In this document: positions 1-7,818 of the stretch, piece by piece | Layout: the number at the start of each line of letters is the position of its first letter | How positions within the stretch are numbered: position 1 is the first letter of the stretch | Origin: a bacterium | GTDB taxonomy: Bacteria; JAJVIF01; JAGGVT01 | Length of the DNA stretch: 27,561 nucleotides | Direction of reading: 5' to 3' | Assembly: GCA_021157815.1 (NCBI GenBank) | Contig: JAGGVT010000002.1 | Span: forward strand, 1-27,561 | Program-made: the position numbers and the translations under genes | The notes under the pieces: generated by a model | Told to the model about the DNA's origin: nothing | Database searches by the model: none | The model's input: only the letters and a program-made list of their open reading frames with translations

Positions 1-501
1 GCAAGTCCCAATCTATCATGTAGGTATTTCACTGCGAGCCATGAGACATTAATCTGGGCGAGAAAACACAAAAGCGCGAGGCATATTTTCAATTATCAAG
101 CGATGAAAAATGGTTTCTTCCCAGAAGACAAGCTTAAAAACGCAGGAAAGCAGATGCGAAGTGTCTGGTCATTAAGCACTCCGAAACCAATTGAAAAAAT
201 TCACGGAAAGCATCCAACTCAGAAATCATACAAATTGCTTGAGCGAATTGTTCTTGCCTCAACTAATCCAGAAAATATGATCCTGGATCCATTTATGGGA
301 AGCGGCACAACTGGCGTGGCAGCCTTACGGCATAACCGCAAATTCATTGGGATTGAGATCGACAGCAATTATTTTGATGTTGCTGAAAAGCGTCTTGTCG
401 ATGAGCAATTTGGGGAATTGAAAAATGACTGGACACCGCAAGCTGGTAGAATTCATGACTCTTCTCATGAGGCAATTCATGAAATGACGATAACGAAATA
501 A
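1..501 (+). CDS. Site-specific DNA methyltransferase, beta class (5'-truncated by window edge)
   Basis: The reading frame is open from base 1, so this is the C-terminal 166 residues of a longer gene; the ATG at 103 is internal. The visible part starts with a stretch of the type seen before the AdoMet site in N6_N4_Mtase (PF01555) enzymes ([13 protein letters not shown]). It then carries the motif X-like HPTQK at fragment residues 71-75 and the AdoMet-binding motif [11 protein letters not shown] from residue 96. Motif I lying C-terminal to the expected catalytic DPPY motif is the arrangement of beta-class N6-adenine or N4-cytosine methyltransferases. The catalytic motif and target recognition region lie left of the window. 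No restriction endonuclease is visible on this side, so restriction-modification versus solitary methyltransferase cannot be decided. A minus-strand terminator follows, from the convergent neighbour. Confidence 0.93.
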   Translation, partial: ASPNLSCRYFTASHETLIWARKHKSARHIFNYQAMKNGFFPEDKLKNAGKQMRSVWSLSTPKPIEKIHGKHPTQKSYKLLERIVLASTNPENMILDPFMGSGTTGVAALRHNRKFIGIEIDSNYFDVAEKRLVDEQFGELKNDWTPQAGRIHDSSHEAIHEMTITK

Positions 502-520
502 GAACTTATTAAGAAATACT

Positions 521-549
521 AAAAAAGCCCCTCCAAGACGGGGAGGGGC
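521..549 (-). terminator. Intrinsic terminator of the 584-1645 lipoprotein gene
   Basis: GCCCCTCC (527-534) pairs with GGAGGGGC (542-549) around a 7-nt loop. On the minus strand the hairpin is followed by six T residues (521-526 read as A on plus). It lies 35 bases after the stop of the minus-strand gene ending at 584. On the plus strand the trailing sequence is only weakly T-rich, so it may serve the methyltransferase gene less well. Confidence 0.85.
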
Positions 550-583
550 GTGATTATTTATATTTCGCAAATGTGTTTAACCG

Positions 584-1645
584 CTACGGCTCGGCGTAAT
601 ATGTTCGCTGTGTGATGTACTGGTAGCTTGAGCTTTGATGCGCAACATAAATGCCGTAATTGTCATTATCCGTATCAAGATACTTTGGCGTATATTTGCA
701 CATCGGATTGCTTACTGTGCCAATGCCTTCATCCTGCCAGCCATAATCGTAAATTCTTATTTGAATTATATTGTAAGTGTCAATTCCCTGTGGATTTAAT
801 GATTTAGCTTTAATGAAGAGATTCCACAAGCTTGGAGGTTTGTTATTGTTGTTTTCAATTTCGGCCTCCCAGTAATCACTATAAGTATTAACCATCGGCT
901 CAGCCGAACCGGTAATGCTGGCGCAGTAAAGCGTAACCGCGGAAACATCATTCTGCCAGTTCTTGACTTGGCATGATATTGTAGAAGAGCCGTAATGTTC
1001 GAAAAGGAAACCGTCCTGTTTTATATTGCTGATTTCATAGGGGTCGCCGCAGTGCTGCCAAAGCCATGCGGTCAGCTTGAAATTGATGAACAACGGGCTT
1101 CCGGGTGGGAAGCGGATATGCGCTGTTACAGTGTCAACATCATAAGGATTAAAGAATCTATCCGGATCGCTTTTCTTGAAAGCGAGAAAAGATCTTGCCT
1201 GTCCTCCAATAGCGGTAGTCAAACCGTCGAGATTATTCAGCTTTTGCGGATAGGTGATCTCAGTTATGTCAGTAAAAATCAGGCGTACATCGCTGACTCT
1301 CAAATTGGTCGGATTAGTAAGCTCGAAATCAGCGACGAGTTCGTAGTTTGATGGATCATAGCTGACAAAGGTGGCGAGAAGGCATCCGCTGCCTCCGCAT
1401 GCCGGTGGAGAGAGCAGGCTGGTTACATCATAGTGGAAATTGGATTCGCGGTCGAAAACAATTTCAGCCTGTTCGTTTTCCAGATCGACTTTCAGCGTGT
1501 AATCGCCCCAGTCGGCAAAGGCATCATTCTCCTCCGGGATTTCAGGTCCCGTTGGAACATTCTTCGCGCTTTATGAGCATGACACAGCCAATAATCCCAT
1601 CAAACTCACAAGCAGCATTAAAAGCAGATAGTGTTTCTTCATCAT
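584..1645 (-). pseudogene. Putative lipoprotein gene interrupted by an in-frame TAA at codon 25
   Basis: Read through, the frame gives 353 residues. It opens with MMKKHYLLLMLLVSLMGLLA and a lipobox ending VSC (Cys23), then Ser24, then TAA (1573-1571). The same frame continues without another stop to 584. After the stop come a Pro/Glu-rich linker, a CGGSGC-type cysteine pair, Ig-like beta-rich sequence, and an acidic C-terminal part rich in D, N and Y. Start, Shine-Dalgarno (GGGAGG, 1650-1655), promoter and terminator all look intact. Without readthrough only a 24-residue leader would be made; internal starts such as TTG at 1303 would give a signal-less fragment. I recognise no family. Possible explanations are a fresh nonsense mutation, an assembly error, or readthrough. 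General reassignment of TAA is excluded because other genes here end in TAA. Confidence 0.75.
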
Positions 1646-1678
1646 GGTACCTCCCAAATGTGGTTTTTCGAGGGCTAC

Positions 1679-1707
1679 ATTATAGCAGGGAAATAGTGAT
1701 ATATCAT
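1679..1707 (-). promoter_or_regulatory. Sigma70-like promoter for the interrupted lipoprotein gene
   Basis: On the minus strand a -10 TATAAT (1684-1679) lies 17 bp downstream of a -35 ATGATA (1707-1702, four of six matches to TTGACA). Transcription would begin near 1672, about 27 nt upstream of the ATG at 1645. The -35 touches the stop region of the upstream gene. Confidence 0.55.
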
Positions 1708-2771
1708 TATTTAACTAATATTTCTGGATTGTAATTCTTTAAATCAATGCAGTGAATAACCACGCCGGATAGTACATATAGAGTATTGCCATCTGGTGAT
1801 AACGCTATCTGACTGTTGAATCTAAATTCTTTATCAATTGAACTCATTGAGTTGGAGTTGAAATCAATGCTTGCAATAATGCATGAATCATGAGCTTCTG
1901 GATGATATCGAGTTTTTATAAACGGTGAAAACAGGATGTTCCTGTTTTTGTCAAACGCCATATCTCCAAAATGAGTTTTGTCAATATCAAAAGAATTAAC
2001 GATTTCATCCGTTTGCGTATTTATTACTGCAAATCCGGAAGATATATATGAAAGGATTATTTCATTATCGCGACCATTTATTAACTCTTTTGGACCTCCA
2101 GTAACTGAAATCTCACCTATTTCTTCAAGAGAATCCGGATCGTAAATCTTCAATTTAGACCACCCAGGACGTGTTCTATATGTACAATAGAGCTTGGTTT
2201 GTTCATCGTTTAGAACAATTCTATCGCCATATCTATCAATTCTAGTATCATTCTCAATCCTATTATTCTTAATGTTTATTTTTTTAAGTATTCCATCACC
2301 TGTGCAATCAGGGAAACCTTCAATAAAATAAACACTTTCTTTTTTCTCAGCTGGCAGTATTCTTAATAAATAATCATAGCAAGTAATGGAAAATTCAACA
2401 TCTTCAAAACAAAGTATCAATTCATGTGTAGTAACATCAATTATTGAAATATCCTTCCATCCAAGTACATACAACTGATTACCCTGTTTACTAAACAAAA
2501 CTTTGTCGAAATAATCCTGCCACTTGGATGTCGGTGAGGATGGTATCTCTACAGAATGGACAAGCCTATGATTAAAGGGGGAATAGAAATCAACAGAATG
2601 GTTTGTAACAACGGCAATTTCACCGGATTTTGGATTGACATCGAAATAATGCCCATTTGTCGAAATGGTTCTTTCATGCCTGGTTAATTGTTTGGTGGAT
2701 GCGCATCCGGCAATTGCGACTGTGAGTATTACTGTGTATATAACCAGAGCAGTTCTCAGGTTATTCTCCAT
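1707..2771 (-). CDS. Putative lipoprotein with beta-propeller (YVTN/YncE-like) repeats
   Basis: A 354-residue protein. It begins with a signal peptide and a lipobox ending AGC (Cys23), so the mature protein is probably lipid-anchored. The rest consists of about six or seven repeats of the type xLYVLxxxxISIIDxxTxEL: for example around QLYVLGWKDISIIDVTTHEL, then GFAVINTQTDEIVNSF, and finally DGNTLYVLSGVVIHCIDLKN. This is the blade pattern of YVTN/YncE-type beta-propellers. No catalytic motif is visible and the ligand is unknown. The gene is AT-rich compared with its neighbours (hand count of 2101-2160: 21 of 60 G+C). No good Shine-Dalgarno precedes the ATG, and the terminator of the upstream gene occupies the gap, so its own promoter is not evident. 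Confidence 0.75.
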   Translation of the reverse strand: MENNLRTALVIYTVILTVAIAGCASTKQLTRHERTISTNGHYFDVNPKSGEIAVVTNHSVDFYSPFNHRLVHSVEIPSSPTSKWQDYFDKVLFSKQGNQLYVLGWKDISIIDVTTHELILCFEDVEFSITCYDYLLRILPAEKKESVYFIEGFPDCTGDGILKKINIKNNRIENDTRIDRYGDRIVLNDEQTKLYCTYRTRPGWSKLKIYDPDSLEEIGEISVTGGPKELINGRDNEIILSYISSGFAVINTQTDEIVNSFDIDKTHFGDMAFDKNRNILFSPFIKTRYHPEAHDSCIIASIDFNSNSMSSIDKEFRFNSQIALSPDGNTLYVLSGVVIHCIDLKNYNPEILVK

Positions 2772-2783
2772 TACTGTTTTAAT

Positions 2784-2807
2784 AAAAAAAGCACCTTTGC
2801 CAGGTGC
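2784..2807 (-). terminator. Intrinsic terminator after the PIN-TRAM gene
   Basis: GCACCT (2791-2796) pairs with AGGTGC (2802-2807) around a 5-nt loop, and on the minus strand the stem is followed by seven T residues (2790-2784). It lies in the 69-bp gap between the stop of the PIN-TRAM gene (2841) and the start of the beta-propeller lipoprotein (2771). The two genes are therefore probably separate transcripts. Confidence 0.85.
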
Positions 2808-2840
2808 CTGTAAATTCTCTTTTTTTAACCTACCGCACCA

Positions 2841-3917
2841 CTACTTCGCTTCGGCGGGTTGTTTTGAGGGACGGGCGAATATTAATCGTCCCGCGACTGT
2901 ATTCAAAATCGATGTTACGCTGACATTAATATCTTTTCCGATATAACCATCTCCACCCTCGACAACAATCATGGTGCCGTCGTCAAGGTATGCCACTCCT
3001 TGTCCGGCTTCCTTGCCCTGCTTGATAATCTGCACATGCAGATTTTCTCCCGGAAGAACAACCGGTTTTAGCGCGTTTGCCAGTTCGTTAATATTCAGCA
3101 CCTCGATTCCCTGAAGGACTGCGACACGATGCAGGTTGTAATCATTCGTAACAATTTTGCCCTCGAGTTTCTTCGCGAGGTTTACAAGATGCGAATCGAC
3201 GTCGGCGATTTCCTCCGTTGAATCCTGGAAATCATCGTAGATTTCGATTGGAACTTCCATCTCATCCTTCATGATGTTCAGGTTGTCGAGTCCGAGTTTG
3301 CCTCGATTACGCTTGAGCGGGTCGGGGCTGTCAGCGATTTTCTGGAGTTCCTTCAACACACTTGCCGGCACAATGACAGGCCCCTCTACAAAGCCGGATT
3401 TTATTATGTCGTTGATTCGACCATCGATAATGATATTCGTGTCGAGAATTTTCGGCGTTGATTCCATTGCCAGCGCGGCGATTCCGGTCTTCCCGAAATT
3501 CAGATGCGAAATCAGGAAACTAAAAATATAGACCATGATGAAGGTCATACTGGTACCGATGATTATTAAAAACGCCTGATTCTGTTGAGTGGTAGGCGGA
3601 ATGACAATCATAAAAATCATTGTTATCATCAGATAGGAGATTAGAATTCCGGCAATCGCGCCGAATGTCCCGCCAAGAATTTTTAATCCTGATGATTTGG
3701 AAATGATGTCAAGAAACCAGCGGTTGAATTTAAGAAGATATTTGTACGCCACCCCGGCAAGCATAAATCCAATAAGCGCGCCGATTATTGTGATTCCAGA
3801 CACGTTGGGGATAAAAGGACTGTCTTCCATGCCGGTGATTAACTGAGTTTTAGCGATTGCATAACCGATTATTGCTCCGAAAACCGAACAGACAAAACGC
3901 ATAAATCTGGTGTCCAT
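2841..3917 (-). CDS. yacL: YacL-type integral membrane PIN-TRAM domain protein
   Basis: A 358-residue protein. Four predicted membrane segments fill about residues 3-145. A PIN nuclease-like domain follows, from ILDTNIIIDGR (acidic Asp159) through VLKELQ, DVDSHL (Asp241) and TNDYN (Asp259); these are the clustered acidic residues expected of a PIN active site. The C-terminus (about 285-345, with GQGVAYLDDGTMIVVEGG) matches a TRAM RNA-binding domain. Length and architecture match the YacL/YcaL-like family of Firmicutes and many candidate phyla. The family's precise substrate is not settled; a membrane-tethered RNase role is inference. The start is supported by AGGAGG (3928-3933) ten bases upstream. 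It lies downstream of clpC on the same strand but 479 bp away, with its own candidate promoter. Confidence 0.93.
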   Translation of the reverse strand: MDTRFMRFVCSVFGAIIGYAIAKTQLITGMEDSPFIPNVSGITIIGALIGFMLAGVAYKYLLKFNRWFLDIISKSSGLKILGGTFGAIAGILISYLMITMIFMIVIPPTTQQNQAFLIIIGTSMTFIMVYIFSFLISHLNFGKTGIAALAMESTPKILDTNIIIDGRINDIIKSGFVEGPVIVPASVLKELQKIADSPDPLKRNRGKLGLDNLNIMKDEMEVPIEIYDDFQDSTEEIADVDSHLVNLAKKLEGKIVTNDYNLHRVAVLQGIEVLNINELANALKPVVLPGENLHVQIIKQGKEAGQGVAYLDDGTMIVVEGGDGYIGKDINVSVTSILNTVAGRLIFARPSKQPAEAK

Positions 3918-4031
3918 GAGGATAAATCCTCCTAATAAATGAATGAATAGTATAAATAAAAGCCATTTCTCAAAACAAAAGCAACGTACTCAAATTAAGT
4001 ACGCATCTTAATATGAATCGATAAATAGTAT

Positions 4032-4078
4032 TATCATATGATACACAATCATTATACCACCTGAGGATTTTCACGCAA
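4032..4078 (-). promoter_or_regulatory. Candidate promoter of the PIN-TRAM gene with a palindrome at the start site
   Basis: On the minus strand -35 TTGCGT (4078-4073), a 16-bp spacer and -10 TATAAT (4056-4051) predict a start near 4044, leaving a 127-nt leader before the ATG at 3917. A perfect 12-bp palindrome TATCATATGATA (4032-4043) lies exactly at or just after this start. That position suits an operator, but no regulator can be named. Confidence 0.4.
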
Positions 4079-4114
4079 GTTTATAGAATTTCAATAGAGC
4101 ACGATTGCACATTC

Positions 4115-4245
4115 AGTAGGGGCGCCGCTTGGAAACTGTCTCAGAACATCATCAAAACATATATAGTTCGTCATTCCGACCATCTTACTCGCTTTGCTCG
4201 TAGGATGTCGGAATGACGTTTTTTTGCTGTTTGGAGGTTCTGAGA
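4115..4245. repeat. Composite repeat: TCTCAGAAC-bounded element with CGTCATTCCGAC hairpin
   Basis: TCTCAGAAC (4139-4147) and GTTCTGAGA (4237-4245) form a 9-bp inverted pair. They enclose a perfect 12-bp hairpin, CGTCATTCCGAC (4169-4180) and GTCGGAATGACG (4207-4218), followed by seven T (4219-4225). The left flank AGTAGGGGCGCCGCTTG (4115-4131) recurs with one mismatch, inverted, at 7777-7793. A 24-nt segment at 4124-4147 recurs inverted with four differences at 9944-9967. It makes up part of the 479-bp gene-free stretch 3918-4396. Confidence 0.7.
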
Positions 4246-4251
4246 TACCTT

Positions 4252-4346
4252 CCTTGTGTTCGCCCACTAGTGGGTTGCCTTGTATTTATGCCTAACTTTA
4301 CGGGCGAACACAAGGTTCGCCCCTACATTAGCGCTTTTTCAACAGC
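4252..4346 (+). repeat. Hairpin repeat ending in CTTTTTCAACAGC
   Basis: CCTTGTGTTCGCCC (4252-4265) and GGGCGAACACAAGG (4302-4315) are perfect 14-bp inverted arms. The right side continues GCCCCTAC and ends GCTTTTTCAACAGC (4333-4346), the same end found at 9831-9844, 12748-12761 and 20410-20422. No matching left terminal repeat is seen, so the copy looks incomplete. It lies 50 bp after the clpC stop on the other strand. The remainder up to 4396 shows no gene. Confidence 0.75.
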
Positions 4347-4396
4347 CTTGGGACATCAGCGCTACGAGAATATGCACATTGAGTTATTTCAATTAA

Positions 4397-6874
4397 TCAC
4401 GATGTTGTCGAGGATGTTTCCGCCATTTCCTTCTCATGTTCAAACACGAGACCCTCATCTTTCAGGTCAATATATACGGTGTCGCCGGCTTTGAATTCAC
4501 CCTTGAGGATCAATTCACTGAGCGGGTCCTCGATTTTATTCTGGACAACCCGCCTGAGTGGACGTGCGCCCTGGTGTTTCGAGAATCCGTGGTCAACAAG
4601 AAAATGTTTGGCTTCATCTGAGATTTCAAGTTTCAGGTCATGCGCTTTCAGTGATTCAGAAACTCTAATAACGAATCGGTCGAGGATTTTGGTGATTTCA
4701 TTGTAAGTCAGCGGCATGAACAGGATTGATTCATCGAGACGGTTGATGAACTCAGGCCGGAAAGTTTTCTTCAACGCCTCCTGCACTTTTGGCTGGAATT
4801 GCCTGTATATCTTCTCCGCGTTGAATTCCTCTTCCTGGCCCATTCGGAATCCCATAGGCTCATTAACACCGACCGCTTCAGTTCCAAGGTTGGATGTCAT
4901 GATGAGGATGGTGTTTTTCATATCCACTCTTCGACCTTGGTTGTCGGTCAGTATGCCGTCCTCCATGACCTGCAGAAGTATGTTAAAGACATCGAAGTGG
5001 GCTTTTTCAATTTCATCGAGAAGGATAACTGAATATGGCCGACGCTTGACTGCTTCAGTAAGCTGTCCGCCCTCATCATATCCAACATATCCCGGAGGCG
5101 CGCCAACAAGCCTTGATACAGAATGTTTCTCCATGTATTCGGACATGTCAAATCGAACCAGCGCGAGTTCATCACCGAAAAGGAATTCAGCCAGAGTTTT
5201 TGCAAGTTCGGTTTTGCCAACACCTGTTGGGCCTGTAAAGAGGAAACATCCCATCGGGCGGTTCGGATCTTTCAGCCCGACTCTCGCGCGTCTCAGGGCA
5301 CGGCTGACCGCCGTGACAGCTTCCTCTTGGCCGACAATTCGCCTTGCCAGATATTCCTCCATCCTCAGAAGTTTTTCAGTTTCATCCTCAGCGATACTGG
5401 CAACCGGAATGCCAGTCCAGCTGTGAACGACATCAGCAATCTCATCTACCGTAACCATTTTTGGTTCCGCGGCAACGGCTGTAAATGGTGTTATCAGTTT
5501 TTCAACGTCCTCAGTTTCGATGCTGGACGGGTCATCCAGTTTGGATGTGTCTAATGTGTCGTCCTCCATATTCTCAACAGAGTCGTCGGAACTTTCGCTT
5601 ATTTCAGTTTTAGTATTTTTTTCTTCTTCTACAACATTGATTAGAGCTTCCTCTATTGCGTGAACGCCAAGCCCGACACGCACTTTCGCGGCTGCTTCAT
5701 CCATTAAATCAATCGCTTTATCCGGCAGGCAACGCGATGTTATGAATCTGTGCGACAGGTGAACCGATTGGAAAATCGCCTCATCGGTGAATTTGACGTT
5801 GTGAAATTCCTCGTACCTGTCTTTCAATCCCATGAGTATATCAATTGTTTCCTCGACTGTTGGCTCATCGACATTGATTGGCTGAAAACGCCTTTCCAGC
5901 GCGCCGTGGCGTTCAATATGTTTTTTAAACTCATTGGGTGTTGTTGCGCCGACGCATCTGAGTTTACCGCGGGAAAGCGCCGGTTTAAGAATGTTGGATG
6001 CGTCTATCGCGCCCTCGGCCGCCCCTGCTCCGATTATTGTGTGAAGTTCATCGATAAAAAGAATGATTTTTTCATCAGTCGCCTGGGTTATTTCCTTCAT
6101 TACACGTTTAAGGCGATCCTCGAATTCGCCTCTGAACTTGGTTCCCGCGACCAGTCCCGCAAGGTCGAGAGCGATAACCCTGCAGTTGCGCAAGCTCTTC
6201 GGAATTTTCTTATCGACAATCATTTGCGCAAGGCCTTCAACAATCGCGGTTTTGCCGACTCCGGGTTCGCCGATTAACACCGGATTATTCTTGGTTCGTT
6301 TCGAAAGAATCTGAATGATGCGCTGTGTTTCACGTTTTCGACCGACAATCGGGTCGAGTCGATGTTCCTTTGCTTCACGGGTTAAATCGATTCCAAATTC
6401 ATCGAGAGTCGGAGTTTTTGTCTTATGTTTCTCGGGCCGCTGCGTTGAGTTGATAATCTCAAGTGTTTTATTGCGCGCGGGTTGGTATGTCGCGCCGAAA
6501 TCTTTGAGCATTCGATAGGCTTTTCCCGACGTTACTTTCATCAGCCCCAGAAGAAGATGCTCGGTTCCGATATGCTGGTGTTTTAGGTTGCGAGCCTCTT
6601 TATATGCATGTTCCAGGACTCGCTTTGTCGATGTTGAAAACTGGACGTTTTCGAAATCGTATGCGCCAATCGGAATTTCCTGCACGACATGGCTTCTGAG
6701 CCTGTCGATTGGAACGTCGATTTCCTTCAAAATGCGTACGGCGAACGCATTGTCATCGCTGATCAATCCCAGAAGAAGATGTTCCGTGTCAACGTAGTCG
6801 TTTCGGAAGTGTTTGGCTTCCTCTGTCGCTCGTTTAATTGCTTTTTTTGATGATGTTGTAAATTTTTCCCACAT
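4397..6874 (-). CDS. clpC: ClpC-type AAA+ protease ATPase with acidic middle region
   Basis: An 825-residue Hsp100 unfoldase expected to feed proteins to ClpP. Two Clp_N repeats fill residues 1-145. D1 has Walker A GEPGVGKT (202-209), Walker B ILFIDE (271-276) and pore loop GTKFRGEFE, with Phe247 where Tyr is common. D2 has Walker A GPTGVGKT (548-555), Walker B VILLDE (616-621) and pore loop [12 protein letters not shown] at 674-676 fits the ClpP-docking tripeptide position. The usual ClpC coiled middle domain with its UVR motif (EFExAAxLRD type) is not recognisable. In its place, about residues 405-470, is an acidic low-complexity linker rich in E, D, S and T. No clpP or mcsAB genes lie in the window. 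No clear Shine-Dalgarno is present. Confidence 0.97.
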   Translation of the reverse strand: MWEKFTTSSKKAIKRATEEAKHFRNDYVDTEHLLLGLISDDNAFAVRILKEIDVPIDRLRSHVVQEIPIGAYDFENVQFSTSTKRVLEHAYKEARNLKHQHIGTEHLLLGLMKVTSGKAYRMLKDFGATYQPARNKTLEIINSTQRPEKHKTKTPTLDEFGIDLTREAKEHRLDPIVGRKRETQRIIQILSKRTKNNPVLIGEPGVGKTAIVEGLAQMIVDKKIPKSLRNCRVIALDLAGLVAGTKFRGEFEDRLKRVMKEITQATDEKIILFIDELHTIIGAGAAEGAIDASNILKPALSRGKLRCVGATTPNEFKKHIERHGALERRFQPINVDEPTVEETIDILMGLKDRYEEFHNVKFTDEAIFQSVHLSHRFITSRCLPDKAIDLMDEAAAKVRVGLGVHAIEEALINVVEEEKNTKTEISESSDDSVENMEDDTLDTSKLDDPSSIETEDVEKLITPFTAVAAEPKMVTVDEIADVVHSWTGIPVASIAEDETEKLLRMEEYLARRIVGQEEAVTAVSRALRRARVGLKDPNRPMGCFLFTGPTGVGKTELAKTLAEFLFGDELALVRFDMSEYMEKHSVSRLVGAPPGYVGYDEGGQLTEAVKRRPYSVILLDEIEKAHFDVFNILLQVMEDGILTDNQGRRVDMKNTILIMTSNLGTEAVGVNEPMGFRMGQEEEFNAEKIYRQFQPKVQEALKKTFRPEFINRLDESILFMPLTYNEITKILDRFVIRVSESLKAHDLKLEISDEAKHFLVDHGFSKHQGARPLRRVVQNKIEDPLSELILKGEFKAGDTVYIDLKDEGLVFEHEKEMAETSSTTS

Positions 6875-6928
6875 AGCTTTTTACGAATCACACCCGTTAA
6901 TTTTAGTCAGATAATTACTTTCACGATA

Positions 6929-6934
6929 ATTATA
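6929..6934 (-). promoter_or_regulatory. Possible -10 element upstream of clpC
   Basis: A consensus TATAAT on the minus strand lies 55 bp upstream of the clpC ATG. The best -35 candidate, TTGGAA, is only 13 bp away, so a standard sigma70 promoter is not convincing. I see no CIRCE or CtsR-like operator. The rest of 6935-7108 shows no gene. Confidence 0.3.
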
Positions 6935-7108
6935 CATTAAAAAACCATTCCAAGGATAAACCGAATGATTTCTCCCATTATGGACAGCGCATCATCGCAA
7001 AGGATTGCATGCTGCATAGAATAATATCGGAACTTTTTTGAAGTGATGAAACCAAACAGGCAAAACAGGAATCAGGACCTCAAAATCTTTATGTCACCTG
7101 AAAGAAAA

Positions 7109-7558
7109 TCAGGTCTGAGTAACAATGACGGGAATCTGGCTTGTTACTGAATCATGCCCGTCTGAAACAGTAATGTTGATATAAAATGTCCCTGTATTAT
7201 CAGTTGGCGCTATCCAGGTTGTGACAGATTCGGTTGGCGCACTCAGATTTCCATCGCCGCATGTCCAGGCGTACAACAGAGTGTCACTCGAGTCCGGGTC
7301 GTAGGCGACAACTGTCACAAGAACTGAACCGCCAAGGGGGATTGTATTCGGCACAGCGGTCAGTGTCAGAATTTGAGGAGGGTCATTGTCATCTCCTCCA
7401 TTCTTATCGAACACTCCAAGCTGCCATGCCAGAAGCCCAAGCCCAAGGATGGTCTCTGTACCGCTTCCTGCCATCTCGGAGCATCCGGGTAGTACAAGGG
7501 AACTTCCCAACACAAACATAATAATCAGATATTTCAGATTACTGATTCGTTTTAACAT
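7109..7558 (-). CDS. Small putative lipoprotein with PKD/Ig-like domain
   Basis: A 149-residue protein. I place the start at ATG 7558 because GGAG lies six bases upstream of it; the in-frame ATG at 7570 overlaps that ribosome site and is unlikely. The N-terminus MLKRISNLKYLIIMFVLGSS is a signal peptide, followed by a lipobox ending PGC. A short Gly/Leu segment leads into a single beta-sandwich domain with the PKD-like pattern: PPQILTLTAVPNTIPLGGSV, VVAYDPDSSDTLLYAWTCGDG, then GTFYINITVSDGHDSV. Such domains usually mediate surface or protein contacts; no enzymatic residues are evident. A 6-bp hairpin (ACCTGA/TCAGGT, 7097-7115) overlaps the stop but lacks a T tract. The gene is alone on its transcript as far as can be seen. 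Confidence 0.75.
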   Translation of the reverse strand: MLKRISNLKYLIIMFVLGSSLVLPGCSEMAGSGTETILGLGLLAWQLGVFDKNGGDDNDPPQILTLTAVPNTIPLGGSVLVTVVAYDPDSSDTLLYAWTCGDGNLSAPTESVTTWIAPTDNTGTFYINITVSDGHDSVTSQIPVIVTQT

Positions 7559-7733
7559 TTCGTTCTCCATTATCGAGCTTAACGCCCATTAGCATTTTGC
7601 AACCATGATATTTTAACCTTATTTTAGTCTGATTGCATCTTTCATGTGAAAAGTTCATTTATTTAGACACCTGAAATGGTATTTGTATTTGACTTTTTAA
7701 TCGTCGGGGTGTCGCTTGTTACGGCCTCAAATA

Positions 7734-7793
7734 AATTTGTACCCGGTACAAATTAATTGGCGCAGCAGGCGCGCTACAAGCGGCGCCTCTACT
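7734..7793. repeat. Two adjacent palindromes upstream of the GspF-family gene
   Basis: AATTTGTACC (7734-7743) and GGTACAAATT (7745-7754) form a near-continuous palindrome. AGGCGC (7767-7772) and GCGCCT (7783-7788) form a second hairpin. The segment 7777-7793, read on the minus strand, matches 4115-4131 in 16 of 17 positions, so part of this is a dispersed repeat. It ends six bases before a TATAAT. The rest of 7559-7733 shows nothing I can identify. Confidence 0.6.
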
Positions 7794-7798
7794 AATGG

Positions 7799-7804
7799 TA
7801 TAAT
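7799..7804 (+). promoter_or_regulatory. Possible -10 element for the gspF-like/cmk pair
   Basis: TATAAT ends 14 bases before the ATG at 7819. A start about seven bases downstream would leave a leader of fewer than ten nucleotides, which fits the absence of a Shine-Dalgarno. No convincing -35 is seen; the repeat occupies that position. Confidence 0.35.
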
Positions 7805-7818
7805 CAAAGCAATATAAT

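Noticed and set aside
103-501. Methyltransferase starting at the ATG at 103
   Set aside because: The same frame is open to base 1 and encodes conserved methyltransferase sequence, so this ATG is internal.
1571-1573. TAA as a reassigned sense codon
   Set aside because: Other genes here, including the methyltransferase and tlyA, end in TAA at expected family lengths, so genome-wide reassignment is not supported.
4115-4346. CRISPR array
   Set aside because: The repeats are palindromes of different sequence without regular spacing or equal spacers.
4716-5426. Long plus-strand frame opposite clpC
   Set aside because: Antisense shadow of a strongly conserved gene; serine/arginine-rich composition typical of reverse-frame translation.
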